From NCBI GenBank assembly GCA_945983355.1, contig CAMFSU010000013.1:1-64000 (forward strand): a DNA stretch of 64,000 nt. The letters are read 5' to 3'. The first letter of the stretch is position 1. Each line of letters opens with the position of its first letter. This document shows, piece by piece, positions 10,730-20,565 of the stretch. This stretch comes from an uncultured Clostridia bacterium (GTDB taxonomy: Bacteria > Bacillota > Clostridia > Oscillospirales > Acutalibacteraceae). A program made the translations under genes and the position numbers. The notes under the pieces were generated by a model. That model saw only the letters and a program-made list of their open reading frames with translations, did not search any database and was not told the origin of the DNA.

Positions 10730-11816
10730 TTTAGGGTTACCCTTGGGTCTTTACCTACATATTCCCTTTTGTAACGGCAAATGCGCTTATTGTGATTTTT
10801 ATTCGGCTTTTACAAATGAGGAACTTTTAGACAGTTATTTAACTGCACTTATAAGAGAAATAAAACAATGGGGCGGCAAAATAAACCGTCCCATTGATAC
10901 TATTTACCTTGGTGGCGGCACACCGTCGCTTTTAAACCACCGTTTAGTTCCGCTTTTAAAGGCGGTTTATGAAAGCTTTACGGTTTTGGACAATGCCGAA
11001 ATCACCCTTGAATTAAACCCTGCCGACAATGTTTTAGAAATTTTGCAAAACGCAAAGGCGGCGGGTATAAACCGCATATCTATCGGCGCACAAAGCGGTG
11101 ATGATGAAGAACTTTCGCTTCTTGGTAGGCGGCACACCGCGGCCGACACCGAAAATGCCGTTAAAACTGCAAGGGAATTGGGCTTTGATAACATTTCACT
11201 TGATTTAATGTTGGGGCTTCCAAACAGCAACACTGAAACCTTTAAAAAATCGCTTGACTTTGTGCTTTCATTAAGCCCGAAGCATTTGTCGGCTTATATT
11301 TTAAAAATTGAAGAAAACACAAGGTTTTTCAAAATAAAAGACACGCTTAATTTGCCCGATGATGACAGCATTTGCGACCAATATCTTTTAATGTGTGACA
11401 CCCTTGAAAAAGCGGGCTTTTGCCATTATGAAATTTCAAATTTTGCCAAAAATTCCTTTGAAAGCAAGCACAATTTAAAATATTGGGACTGTGAGGAATA
11501 TTTGGGCCTTGGTCCGTCAGCCCACTCGTTTTTAAATAGCAAGCGCTTTTTCTATCCACGCGACCTTAAACAATTTATTAAAGGCAACACTCCTATTCCC
11601 GACGGTGACGGCGGTGATTTAAACGAACAAATTATGCTGTCCCTTCGCCTTAAAAAAGGTATTAAAACCGACACTTTACCCCCAAAAGCCATTAGAAAAT
11701 GTAAGCTTTTTGCCCAAAACGGTTTAGGGGTTTTAAATGACGATATTTTTTCTTTAACAGACCAAGGAATGTTACTTTCAAACACAATTATCAGCGAAAT
11801 TTTGGAGGAATTTTAG
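10722..11816 (+). CDS. hemW: HemW-like radical SAM protein
   Basis: LGLYLHIPFCNGKCAYCDFYS radical SAM motif, GGGTPS; probable TTG start at 10722 overlapping the pduL stop (track ORF starts 10695). Confidence 0.9.
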   Translation: MTNLGLPLGLYLHIPFCNGKCAYCDFYSAFTNEELLDSYLTALIREIKQWGGKINRPIDTIYLGGGTPSLLNHRLVPLLKAVYESFTVLDNAEITLELNPADNVLEILQNAKAAGINRISIGAQSGDDEELSLLGRRHTAADTENAVKTARELGFDNISLDLMLGLPNSNTETFKKSLDFVLSLSPKHLSAYILKIEENTRFFKIKDTLNLPDDDSICDQYLLMCDTLEKAGFCHYEISNFAKNSFESKHNLKYWDCEEYLGLGPSAHSFLNSKRFFYPRDLKQFIKGNTPIPDGDGGDLNEQIMLSLRLKKGIKTDTLPPKAIRKCKLFAQNGLGVLNDDIFSLTDQGMLLSNTIISEILEEF

Positions 11817-11819
11817 ATA

Positions 11820-12422
11820 ATGAGAACACTTAAAATTCATCTTATCCGCCACGGCGCAACCGATGCTAACACAAAAGGGCAATACATCGGCTGTAAAACC
11901 GATATGCCGCTATCGCCCGAGGGCTTAAACGAACTGCGCACCTTAAAGGATAATGTCGATTATCCCGAAATTGACCGACTTTATTCAAGCCCAATGCTTC
12001 GTGCGAAGCAGTCAGGCGCGGTTTTATACCCCAATATGCCAATTTACCCCGTTGATAATTTAAAAGAATATGACTTTGGCGATTTTGAAGGCAAAACCGC
12101 CGAGGAATTGGACTTAGATAGCCGTTTTGCTGAATGGGTGGCAGGCAAAATCCCTGCCCCAAACGGTGAAAGCAACGCCGAATTTATTAAACGCTTATGC
12201 GTTGGGCTTTATCAGGTTGTAAACGATATGCTTGAAAACAACCTTGAAAGCGGTGCGGTAATTATGCACGGCGGCGCAATGATGATGCTGCTGGGTGCTT
12301 GTGCAGTTCCCCAACACAAGCCGGTTGAATGGACCGCCGACAGCGGACAGGGTTATTCACTTTTAATAACCCCATCCCTTTACCACAAAAGCGGTATTGT
12401 TGAAGTTTATGACATAATATAA
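11820..12422 (+). CDS. histidine phosphatase family protein (phosphoglycerate mutase-like)
   Basis: LIRHGATDANTKGQYIG, YSSPMLRAKQS, VIMHGGAMMMLLG. Confidence 0.9.
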   Translation: MRTLKIHLIRHGATDANTKGQYIGCKTDMPLSPEGLNELRTLKDNVDYPEIDRLYSSPMLRAKQSGAVLYPNMPIYPVDNLKEYDFGDFEGKTAEELDLDSRFAEWVAGKIPAPNGESNAEFIKRLCVGLYQVVNDMLENNLESGAVIMHGGAMMMLLGACAVPQHKPVEWTADSGQGYSLLITPSLYHKSGIVEVYDII

Positions 12423-12462
12423 AAAGAAATACCACACGATATTGCGTGTGGTATTTCTTTTT
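12421..12462 (+). terminator. intrinsic terminator
   Basis: AAAGAAATACCACAC...GTGTGGTATTTCTTTTT. Confidence 0.85.
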
Positions 12463-12469
12463 CGGCATA

Positions 12470-12760
12470 GCTCTAAACGATACTGACGGCGCATAAGTGC
12501 GTTCTACATATAAACGGGTCAAGGGGCAAAGCCCTTGTCGTTTAAGGGGGTTATGGTGACAGAGTAGATACCATAAAACACACGAAACTTGCCGACAAAT
12601 TGAAAACGCAGTTTTCACTCTTTGGCGGCGGTTTTATGTGGCTTTTTTGTCTGTCACCTAAGGGGGAAATCGAAATTCCCCCTTGGGCGAATCTTTTCGC
12701 CCTTTCTTTTCGCCCACACAAGAAAGGGCGTGCCCGTCGCGGCATGAGCGACAATATATA
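12470..12760. repeat. structured non-coding segment, possible dispersed repeat
   Basis: Several inverted repeats in ~290 nt (CAAGGGgCaaaGCCCTTG; AAGGGGGAAATcgaAATTCCCCCTT; GGGCGAAtctTTTCGCCC) and no convincing coding. Confidence 0.4.
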
Positions 12761-12821
12761 AAATTGTTTATCTTTAACCTGTATAAACCATGCGATAATC
12801 GTGCAGTTTTCGTTATATAAC

Positions 12822-12855
12822 AAAAAGCAGACTGAAAATTCAGTCTGCTTTTTTA
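12822..12855 (-). terminator. intrinsic terminator (bidirectional in sequence)
   Basis: AAAAAGCAGACTGAAaaTTCAGTCTGCTTTTTT. Confidence 0.85.
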
Positions 12856-13203
12856 TTACTTATTTAATTTTACAAAGCCATAGCTTTCAAGTATTTTAAA
12901 ATACTGTGCAAGGCGGGGATAAAGCGGTTCGGCCTTGTCGCCAAAATGCTCTTTAACCAAAACACCAATTTCGGTTATATCACGCTTGCCGTCAATAAAC
13001 GGCCAAACAAAGCTGCCCATTTCGTCAAGGTGGATATAACTGATTTTTGGCTTTTTGAAAAGCTTTTGCGCCACCTTGTTGAAAATGCCTTTGTTTTCAA
13101 TTTCAAGAGTTATTACACCCTTTTCGTCGGTAGAAAAGCGTTCGATTTTACGCTGTGGCACAAATTCAAGATAGTTTTTACTGTTTTTATTACTCATTTT
13201 CAT
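12856..13203 (-). CDS. PqqD-like (RRE-type) small protein
   Basis: 115 aa; IHLDEMGSFVWPFIDGKRDITEIGVLVKEHFGDKAEPLYPRLAQYFKILESYGFV resembles PqqD family; overlaps the downstream end of the OPT gene. Confidence 0.75.
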   Translation of the reverse strand: MKMSNKNSKNYLEFVPQRKIERFSTDEKGVITLEIENKGIFNKVAQKLFKKPKISYIHLDEMGSFVWPFIDGKRDITEIGVLVKEHFGDKAEPLYPRLAQYFKILESYGFVKLNK

Positions 13204-15097
13204 TTACACGCTTTTTCCAAACGGTGAATTTTAAAAGTGTAAGAACAATAACCGCAAACAATGCGATACCACCAAGATTTGAAACAGTTGCAGGAACATA
13301 TTTTGAAAGGTCGATAACCTTATCAACACCAAATACAGCCAAAAGTGCGAGTGCGATACCAACAAGCCCCTCACCCGCAATCATACCTGATGAGAAGAGG
13401 ATACCGTCGTTAACAACTGCGTCCTTATTCTTCTTGCAAAGCTTGTCAAGTGCCAAGCGAACAAGACCGCCCACCATAATGCAAGCATTAAGCTGAACAG
13501 GAAGATAAATACCGATTGCAAAGGGCAATACGGGAATACCGACAACTTCAACAACAACTGCAATAGCAGCGCCTGTGAACACAAGAGCCCACGGCAAATT
13601 AGCGTCCATAACGCCTTCAACAATAAGCTTCATAAGGGTTGCTTGGGGAGCTGCCAACTGTTCAGAGCCAAAGCCCCACGCCTTATCAAGAAGATAAAGT
13701 GTGCCGCCGATAGCCAAAGCAGAAGCAACAACACCGATAACCTCGGCATACTGCTGTTTCTTAGGTGTTGCGCCTAAAAGGAAGCCGGTTTTAAGGTCTT
13801 GCGAGGTGTCGCCCGAAATTGCGGCAACAATACAAATAATAGAACCAATAGCAATGGCACTGGCCATACCTGCTGCACCTGTGCTGCCTGTTAATTTAAG
13901 AATTAAGGTTGCAATCAAAAGTGTTGCAATAGCCATACCTGAAACAGGGTTATTTGAGCTACCAACAATGCCAACCATACGTGAAGAAACGGTTGCAAAG
14001 AAGAAGCCAAATACAACAATAATAATTGCACCAATGGGATTAACAGGGATTGCAGGAACAAGCCAAATAAGAAGGGTTAAAACTGCAATAACAATTAAAA
14101 CAACCTTCATATTCATATCTCTTGCAGTGCGATCGGTAGAATTTGCGCCTGCACCCTTAATGCTCTTTAAAGCACCCGAGAAAGTGCTGATAATAAGCGG
14201 TAACGATTTAATAAGGCTTATAATACCGCCTGCTGCCAAAGCACCTGCACCGATGTAACGGATGTAGCTGCTCCAAATAGCACCGGCCCCTCCCTCGGCA
14301 AACATTTCACCGATAGTTTGGTCAACACCGGGATAAAGAATGCTGTTTTCACCGAAAAGCACGATTAAGGGGATAAGCACCATCCAGCTTAAGATACCAC
14401 CTGCGAACATGTAAGAAGAAATTCTTGCACCGCAGATATAACCAACTGACATAACAGCGGGGTAAATTTGTGTACCGATAGTACCCTTAAAGCCCTTAAT
14501 AGTATAGGAAACCTCACCCGCAACAAGCTTTAAGCCATCAATAATAAACTTAAAGAGAGCCGCAAAGCCCATACCTGCAAAAACAGTTGATGCATTTGCA
14601 CCGCCCTTTTCACCTGCCAAAAGAACCTCTGCACAAGCGGTGCCTTCGGGATAAGGAAGGGTTGCATGTTCTTTAACAATTAAAGCGTTGCGAAGGGGCA
14701 CCATAAAGAAAACACCCAAAAGACCGCCGATTAAAGCGATAAGTGTGATTTCTAAAATGCCGGGCTTGTCCATTTTACCTTCAGCAGCCCAGAGAAAAAG
14801 TGCGGGCAAGGTAAAAATTGCGCCTGCTGCCAAGGATTCACCTGCCGAGCCGGCAGTTTGAACGATGTTACTTTCCAAAATTGAGTTTCTACGCATAATA
14901 ATGCGAATAACACCCATTGCAATAACGGCTGCAGGAATTGATGCCGACACTGTCATACCAACACGCAAACCAAGATATGCATTTGCTGCGCCGAAGACTA
15001 CCGCCAACAAAACACCCATAATAATAGATGTAACGGTAAGCTCTGCTGTTACCTTTTCGGCGGGAATATAAGGCTTAAATTCATTTTTGTTGTCCAT
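13190..15097 (-). CDS. OPT family oligopeptide transporter
   Basis: 635 aa polytopic protein; AANAYLGLRVGMTVSASIPAAVIAMG, TLPYPEGTACAEVLLAGEKGG motifs. Confidence 0.93.
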   Translation of the reverse strand: MDNKNEFKPYIPAEKVTAELTVTSIIMGVLLAVVFGAANAYLGLRVGMTVSASIPAAVIAMGVIRIIMRRNSILESNIVQTAGSAGESLAAGAIFTLPALFLWAAEGKMDKPGILEITLIALIGGLLGVFFMVPLRNALIVKEHATLPYPEGTACAEVLLAGEKGGANASTVFAGMGFAALFKFIIDGLKLVAGEVSYTIKGFKGTIGTQIYPAVMSVGYICGARISSYMFAGGILSWMVLIPLIVLFGENSILYPGVDQTIGEMFAEGGAGAIWSSYIRYIGAGALAAGGIISLIKSLPLIISTFSGALKSIKGAGANSTDRTARDMNMKVVLIVIAVLTLLIWLVPAIPVNPIGAIIIVVFGFFFATVSSRMVGIVGSSNNPVSGMAIATLLIATLILKLTGSTGAAGMASAIAIGSIICIVAAISGDTSQDLKTGFLLGATPKKQQYAEVIGVVASALAIGGTLYLLDKAWGFGSEQLAAPQATLMKLIVEGVMDANLPWALVFTGAAIAVVVEVVGIPVLPFAIGIYLPVQLNACIMVGGLVRLALDKLCKKNKDAVVNDGILFSSGMIAGEGLVGIALALLAVFGVDKVIDLSKYVPATVSNLGGIALFAVIVLTLLKFTVWKKRVNENE

Positions 15098-15186
15098 ATT
15101 CTCTCCATTCCTGTCGACATAAATCGACCAAAAAATTTTCAGTGACCAAGTTATAATACCATAAAAAGCGCTTTAAAGCAACAAAT

Positions 15187-16629
15187 TTATTTAAGGTCGC
15201 CTAAAATTTCCAATAAAAGCTTATAGGTGCGGTCGATAGAATAAACATCGGCTTTTTCGTTAACGGTGTGCACATCACAAAGTGTTGGGCCTATTGCGAT
15301 GCAGTCGATATCCTCAATGCGGGATGCAAACACCGCACATTCAAGCCCTGCGTGAATTGCCTCGCATTTGGCATCTTTATTATATAAACGCTTATAAACC
15401 GCCTTGTAGGTTTCGCGAAGAGGTGAATCTGTGCGGTATTCCCAAGGGGGATAATAACCCGAAACATAGCTTTCGGCATTAGTTTTTTCAGCAAAAGAAA
15501 CCATTTCAGCCATTAGCTTTCTTAAATCGGCCTCTTTGTTACTGCGAAGTGCAGAATTGAAAATTATCGCGTTTTCTTCGGTTTTTAAAACGCCCAAATT
15601 AAGCGAGGTTTCAACCAAGTTTTCAATATCCTCGCTCATTTTAACAATGCCGTTCGGTATAAAGCAGAGTGTGAAAATTACGGCATTTGTTGATGGCCTG
15701 TCCATAACATTAAATTCACCGCTACCGACTGATAAAATGTCATATTCGAATCCGTTTTCCAAAACGGGAATTTCGGTTTTTATTGCCTTTAAACAGGTGT
15801 TAAATTCTTTTATAAGCTCATCTTTGTTTTGTGTTAAAACAACTGCTTGACAGCGGTTTGTAATGGCGTTTACTTTATCACCGCCGTTTACTGAAATTAT
15901 ATCAAACTGGGCCTTTTCGGCAATTTCATTTAAAACCCTGCCCATTAAAATGTCGGCATTACAGCGGTTTTTGTTGATATCAACGCCCGAATGACCGCCC
16001 AAAAGACCGCAAAGTGTAAGCTTTAAGGCAGTACCGTTTTTCTTTTCGTATGAAAACGGCAGAGTGATTTTAACATCAGCGCCGCCCGCACAGGAAACGG
16101 TTACGACACCCTCATCCTCAGAGTCGAGATTTATCATTCTTTTAGCATTTAGCTTTGACATATCAAGTGCCGCAGCGCCAAGCATTCCGATTTCCTCATC
16201 AGTTGTGAAAACTGCCTCAATTTCAGGGTGAGAAATATCATCGCTTTCCAAAATACTTAAAATCATCGCAACAGCAATACCATTATCAGCGCCAAGTGTT
16301 GTGCCTTTGGCTTTCAAAAAATCACCGTCAAGGTAAAGCTCTAACCCGTCACGCAAAAAGTCTGTTTTACTGTCAGCGGTTTTTTGGCACACCATATCTA
16401 AATGCCCCTGTAAAATAACCGGTTCGGCGTTTTCAAAACCCTTTGTGGCAGATTTGTAAACTATTACATTTTTTGCATCGTCTAAATAATATCTAAGTGA
16501 GTGCTTTTTGGCAAAATTCACACAATAATCGGCAATTTTTCCCATATCACCCGACCCGTGCGGGATTTTTGAAATTTCATTAAAATAATAAAAAACGCGG
16601 TTGCTGAAAAGCTTTTCTAAAGTTTGCAT
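15187..16629 (-). CDS. pepD: aminoacyl-histidine dipeptidase (M20 family)
   Basis: FNEISKIPHGSGD, LQGHLDMVCQK, GADNGIAVAM, HAGLECAVF motifs. Confidence 0.93.
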   Translation of the reverse strand: MQTLEKLFSNRVFYYFNEISKIPHGSGDMGKIADYCVNFAKKHSLRYYLDDAKNVIVYKSATKGFENAEPVILQGHLDMVCQKTADSKTDFLRDGLELYLDGDFLKAKGTTLGADNGIAVAMILSILESDDISHPEIEAVFTTDEEIGMLGAAALDMSKLNAKRMINLDSEDEGVVTVSCAGGADVKITLPFSYEKKNGTALKLTLCGLLGGHSGVDINKNRCNADILMGRVLNEIAEKAQFDIISVNGGDKVNAITNRCQAVVLTQNKDELIKEFNTCLKAIKTEIPVLENGFEYDILSVGSGEFNVMDRPSTNAVIFTLCFIPNGIVKMSEDIENLVETSLNLGVLKTEENAIIFNSALRSNKEADLRKLMAEMVSFAEKTNAESYVSGYYPPWEYRTDSPLRETYKAVYKRLYNKDAKCEAIHAGLECAVFASRIEDIDCIAIGPTLCDVHTVNEKADVYSIDRTYKLLLEILGDLK

Positions 16630-16777
16630 AAATTTTCAGTTTCTCCAAAGATTTAATAGTTGTAAAATATAATACCATTTTTAGGCAAATTTTTCAAGAT
16701 TTATAATACACCTCTTATATGTATTGTTGACTAAACCTTAATTTAAAACAATTTAAATATTAACCCCCTAAAACAGC

Positions 16778-17611
16778 TTAGGGGGTGTATTTATTTAATA
16801 TATTTTTTACAACCTTTATACACACCGTAATTTTTATAACTGCGGCAACAAAATAAATAAAGTAAGAAAAACCGTCTAACCGCGAAAAAAGGTTGCCAAA
16901 GGTGACGGTGCTTATTGCCGAGCCGTAAGGGTATGAAAGCTTGCCCGAAAAGGTTGTGCCAAAAAGCAAAATTGAATTAAAAATTGTGATAAGCAAAAAC
17001 AAGTTGCCGACCAAGACACCGCCAAAAGCCGATTTTTTAGATGCCCCGATTTGCTTTGCATAAAGTGCCAAAACCGAAATTGGCAAAGTGACCGATTTTA
17101 TATACATAATGCTTTGCGAAAAAAGATTTTTTATATTTGGAAAGCTGTAAATATAAATGTTTTCGAAATTAAAATCCTTAAAGGTGGCAAAGAAAAAGAA
17201 AATAATAAGCCCACCGCACAAAAGCCCCGAAATAAGCGAAAAATTTAAAATTTCGTTTTGCTTTTTAAAGCAAAAATACAAAAGCGGAATTAAAAAAATC
17301 GTTAAAATGAAAAAATTTGGTGTTTTGGTTAACAGGTTTTTTGAAATGAAATTTAAAAAGGTTATAAAAGTATTGCCCACAGTATATAGGGCAACAAAAA
17401 GTACGGGATATTTTAAAAGGTCAACCCTTAACACCGCATAAAACACCAAAAGTGACAGCAAAAGCGAAATTATAAAGCCCAAAAAGGTAAGCTTATTTGC
17501 ATTTTTAAGGGGTAGATTTATAATGCTTTCGCCCAAAACAAAAAGAACAGCAAGCATTATAAAATGAAGTGAAAAGGATTTAGTATTTTTCAAAATAATA
17601 CCCCGTTTCAT
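16778..17611 (-). CDS. GerAB-like germination permease (short)
   Basis: 277 aa polytopic protein in an operon with GerAA- and GerAC-like genes. Confidence 0.75.
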   Translation of the reverse strand: MKRGIILKNTKSFSLHFIMLAVLFVLGESIINLPLKNANKLTFLGFIISLLLSLLVFYAVLRVDLLKYPVLFVALYTVGNTFITFLNFISKNLLTKTPNFFILTIFLIPLLYFCFKKQNEILNFSLISGLLCGGLIIFFFFATFKDFNFENIYIYSFPNIKNLFSQSIMYIKSVTLPISVLALYAKQIGASKKSAFGGVLVGNLFLLITIFNSILLFGTTFSGKLSYPYGSAISTVTFGNLFSRLDGFSYFIYFVAAVIKITVCIKVVKNILNKYTP

Positions 17612-18143
17612 TGGTTTTAATTGTTGGCAAGATGGGGCTTAACTGCTCGTAAATTTCAAAAAGGCGGTTTTTAATATCTTTGTTTTGCTGTTTTTGTGCA
17701 TCAAACAAAGACATTAAATCATACCCAACGCTAACCGATGAAATTGGCTCGGTCTTTAAAAGCTCGGCCGCATTTTCGGTTTTTAAAAACCGAATTGAAA
17801 GGGTTATATCCTTTTCCTCTTTACAATACCGCATAATGCCCCCAAGCTTTTGTTGGCTTATACCCTTGCCAACCGCAACCACACCGCAATGTGAAAGTAA
17901 AAGGGGCTGTGTGGTTTGCTTTTTTACTTCATCAATGGCTTTTATGAGGGTGCGCCCCTGACCTGTCAGTAAAACTCGCTGTTGTCCCTCGGCTTCAGTA
18001 TTCACCACCACCGCCTCAAACGAAACGGTATAAAGCGCTTTATCATAATCTACACCGATAGCGGTAACCAAATATTCCTGCGGTTTATCCCCACAACCGC
18101 AAAGAAAAAGTGTAAGCATTAGCATAATAATTATTTTTTTCAT
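17580..18143 (-). CDS. GerAC-like lipoprotein, short (apparently N-terminal portion only)
   Basis: 187 aa, lipobox LFLCGCGDKPQEYLVTAIGVDYD; TQPLLLSHCGVVAVGKGIS. Confidence 0.75.
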   Translation of the reverse strand: MKKIIIMLMLTLFLCGCGDKPQEYLVTAIGVDYDKALYTVSFEAVVVNTEAEGQQRVLLTGQGRTLIKAIDEVKKQTTQPLLLSHCGVVAVGKGISQQKLGGIMRYCKEEKDITLSIRFLKTENAAELLKTEPISSVSVGYDLMSLFDAQKQQNKDIKNRLFEIYEQLSPILPTIKTNETGYYFEKY

Positions 18144-19624
18144 TTTTTGCCCCGCCTTATAAGATTTTTGTTAAAAAACGGGCGGGTTTTCATATACTGC
18201 CACGGCACCCGCCACAAGCTGTCTTTAAGTGACTGAAAATTTGTGCGGTTTAGCGATAGCACCGCATTTTCACCAAAGGAATTTAGCGACACAATATACA
18301 TTAAAAGCATTATTGCACCACCAAAAAGGCCGTAAAGCCCAAAAAATGCCGACAAAATTAAAAATATAAGCCGTAAAAAGAAAACCGCCGCACGAAGTTT
18401 GGGCAGCATTAACCCCGCAATGCCCGAAAGGGCAACAATTATCAGAGTTGGGGCGCTTATGATTTTGGCCTCTACCGCCGCTTGTCCCACAACAAGACCG
18501 CCCACAATACTTAAAGCAGGGCCAATGTTTTGGGGCATTCTTACCCCTGTTTCCTTTAAAATTTCAAAAATTAAAATCATACCCACCGTTTCGCCCACAA
18601 TAGAAAACGGCACCGCCGACCGCAAACTCATAACCGTTATTAAAAAGCTTGTGGGCAAAAATTCGGGGTGGAGGGTGGTTATTGCCACAAAAAGTGCAGG
18701 TAAAATAATGCTTAAACCAAAGCAAAAATACCGCATTATTCTGCCAAGCGTTCCCATCCAAAAGGTTTGGTAATAATCCTCGTCCGACTGAAAATTTTCC
18801 GAAAATAAATAAGGTATTGTTGCAACCATTGGTGTGCCGTCAACAAAAATGGCAATTCTGCCTTCTAAAAGCCGTGCGGCAACTACATCGGGGCGTTCGG
18901 TCAGTCCGCTTGTTTTAAAAAGCGAAAAGGGGTGGGGCGAAATTTGCTCGGTTATATAATTTGTATCTAAAACCCCGTCGATATCAATTTTTTGAAGCTT
19001 TCCTTTTAACTTTTTAAGCGTTTTTTTATTTATAAGTGTGTCTAAATAGCAAATAAACACCCTTGTACCCGACCGACTGCCCATTTTTAGCATTTCAATT
19101 GATAAATCGGGTGTTTGAAGCTTTCGGCGAAGCATTGCAAGGTTTAAAAGCCCCGCCTCCTCGAACCCCTCACGCGGACCTTGTAAAATACGCTCGTTTT
19201 CGGGCTCGGATATACCCCTTGTTTTAAAGCCCTTAACATCAACCGACAAGGCGCTTTTACTGCCGTCTATCAGCAGGGCTGCCTCGCCGTAGATTATCCC
19301 CTCTAAAATTTGGGATAAATCGCTTTGAATTTTAACCGTGCCCGCAAAAAGCAGCTGCCTATTAACATATTCGGTAATATTGGGGCTATCATTTGGGACA
19401 TCCATTTCAACAAGGGGACTTATAACCGCATCGTGCAACTGTTCGGTGTTTACCATACCGTCTATAAACAAAACCGCCGCATTAAAGCCAACACTTTTTC
19501 GTGCGGTTATCCGCTTTATGCGAAGGGTAACATCGTTTTTAAAAATTTGCTGAAAGGTTTTAATATCTTCTTCTAAATTGCCTGTTATGAAAACATTTTC
19601 ATAATCCTTTAAAGTGGCTGCCAT
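18140..19624 (-). CDS. GerAA/SpoVAF-type spore germination protein
   Basis: LRIKRI..., LFIDGMVNTEQLHDAVISPL, RPDVVAARLLEGRIAIFVDGTPMVATIPYLF typical of GerA family; probable start at MAATLKDYENVF. Confidence 0.92.
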   Translation of the reverse strand: MAATLKDYENVFITGNLEEDIKTFQQIFKNDVTLRIKRITARKSVGFNAAVLFIDGMVNTEQLHDAVISPLVEMDVPNDSPNITEYVNRQLLFAGTVKIQSDLSQILEGIIYGEAALLIDGSKSALSVDVKGFKTRGISEPENERILQGPREGFEEAGLLNLAMLRRKLQTPDLSIEMLKMGSRSGTRVFICYLDTLINKKTLKKLKGKLQKIDIDGVLDTNYITEQISPHPFSLFKTSGLTERPDVVAARLLEGRIAIFVDGTPMVATIPYLFSENFQSDEDYYQTFWMGTLGRIMRYFCFGLSIILPALFVAITTLHPEFLPTSFLITVMSLRSAVPFSIVGETVGMILIFEILKETGVRMPQNIGPALSIVGGLVVGQAAVEAKIISAPTLIIVALSGIAGLMLPKLRAAVFFLRLIFLILSAFFGLYGLFGGAIMLLMYIVSLNSFGENAVLSLNRTNFQSLKDSLWRVPWQYMKTRPFFNKNLIRRGKK

Positions 19625-19674
19625 AATTTTCACCTCAATAAGTTTATTATGGCAAAAATTATCCCTTAAATACA

Positions 19675-19707
19675 AAAAACTAACTGCACTTGGCAGTTAG
19701 TTTTTTT
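19675..19707. terminator. bidirectional intrinsic terminator
   Basis: AAAAAACTAACTGCacttgGCAGTTAGTTTTTTT. Confidence 0.8.
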
Positions 19708-20557
19708 CCTCTAAATATTCTTCTAAACAATAACCCTTGGCATTTATTTCCTTTGCGGCGTTGATACCGACAAAGCGCCAATGCCACGGCTCGTAAATAA
19801 TGCCGCCTGTTATATCCATTTTATCCTTTGCATAGCGCATTATAAAGCCGTAATCTTCGGCATTTTCTTTGAGCCACTTAAACGCCTTTGTGTTTTCAAA
19901 GGATTCGTTTGTGGTGTTAAAATCTACCGCTAAACCCGTGTGGTGCTCGCTTGTGCCGGGTATGGCCACGCGGGAGGCGGCTTCTTTATAGGCGTTTTCA
20001 TCAGAATAGCCCTTGTCCTTCCACTTTTTAACCTGTGCATCGAAAAGTGTTTTTTGTGTGCCGTAATCGCGCCAAGCCGAAATAATGCCAATTTCCTTTT
20101 CGCCGATTTCGGCACGGCAGGCATCCATCATTGCTTTAAGATATGGCCACATATCCTTATCAAGCTTTCGATAAACCTCTGCCTGAGAAAACCACTTGTA
20201 TTCGCTTGGGAAAACCATTAAATTTTCGTTATAATTATGGTCTTCGGGCAACGGATTTTTAACATTTACCAAAAGCATTCTTTCATAAGTTGCGTCCCCC
20301 TCAAAATTGCCGAGTGTCACCTTTTGGGGCGTTGGTTCGGAGCTTATTTGTTCTTCACTTTGTTGTGTTTCACTGTTGACCGACTGATTTTGCGAGCTGC
20401 TTTGGTTGTCGCTGTTATTATTTTTATCATCGCCGCCCATTATAGATGTAACGATAAACACCGTTAAACTAATTGCGGCAATAAGCACAACCGACACAGC
20501 AGCTAAAAACAAATTTCGGCGCAAAATTGCCTGTTGGCGTTTAGATTTTGTTGCCAT
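19697..20557 (-). CDS. M15/VanY-like D-alanyl-D-alanine carboxypeptidase
   Basis: N-terminal TM; SEHHTGLAVDFNT, EPWHWRFVG metallopeptidase motifs. Confidence 0.92.
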   Translation of the reverse strand: MATKSKRQQAILRRNLFLAAVSVVLIAAISLTVFIVTSIMGGDDKNNNSDNQSSSQNQSVNSETQQSEEQISSEPTPQKVTLGNFEGDATYERMLLVNVKNPLPEDHNYNENLMVFPSEYKWFSQAEVYRKLDKDMWPYLKAMMDACRAEIGEKEIGIISAWRDYGTQKTLFDAQVKKWKDKGYSDENAYKEAASRVAIPGTSEHHTGLAVDFNTTNESFENTKAFKWLKENAEDYGFIMRYAKDKMDITGGIIYEPWHWRFVGINAAKEINAKGYCLEEYLEEKN

Positions 20558-20565
20558 ATTATCAC

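Noticed and set aside
12551-12823. 90-aa minus-strand ORF (SPLGDRQKSHIKPPP...)
   Set aside because: Covers the hairpin-rich non-coding block; composition driven by inverted repeats, no RBS or family resemblance.
17580-18143. GerAC-like ORF as a pseudogene
   Set aside because: ORF is intact, has signal/lipobox and overlaps both neighbours; no downstream remnant in another frame was recognised.
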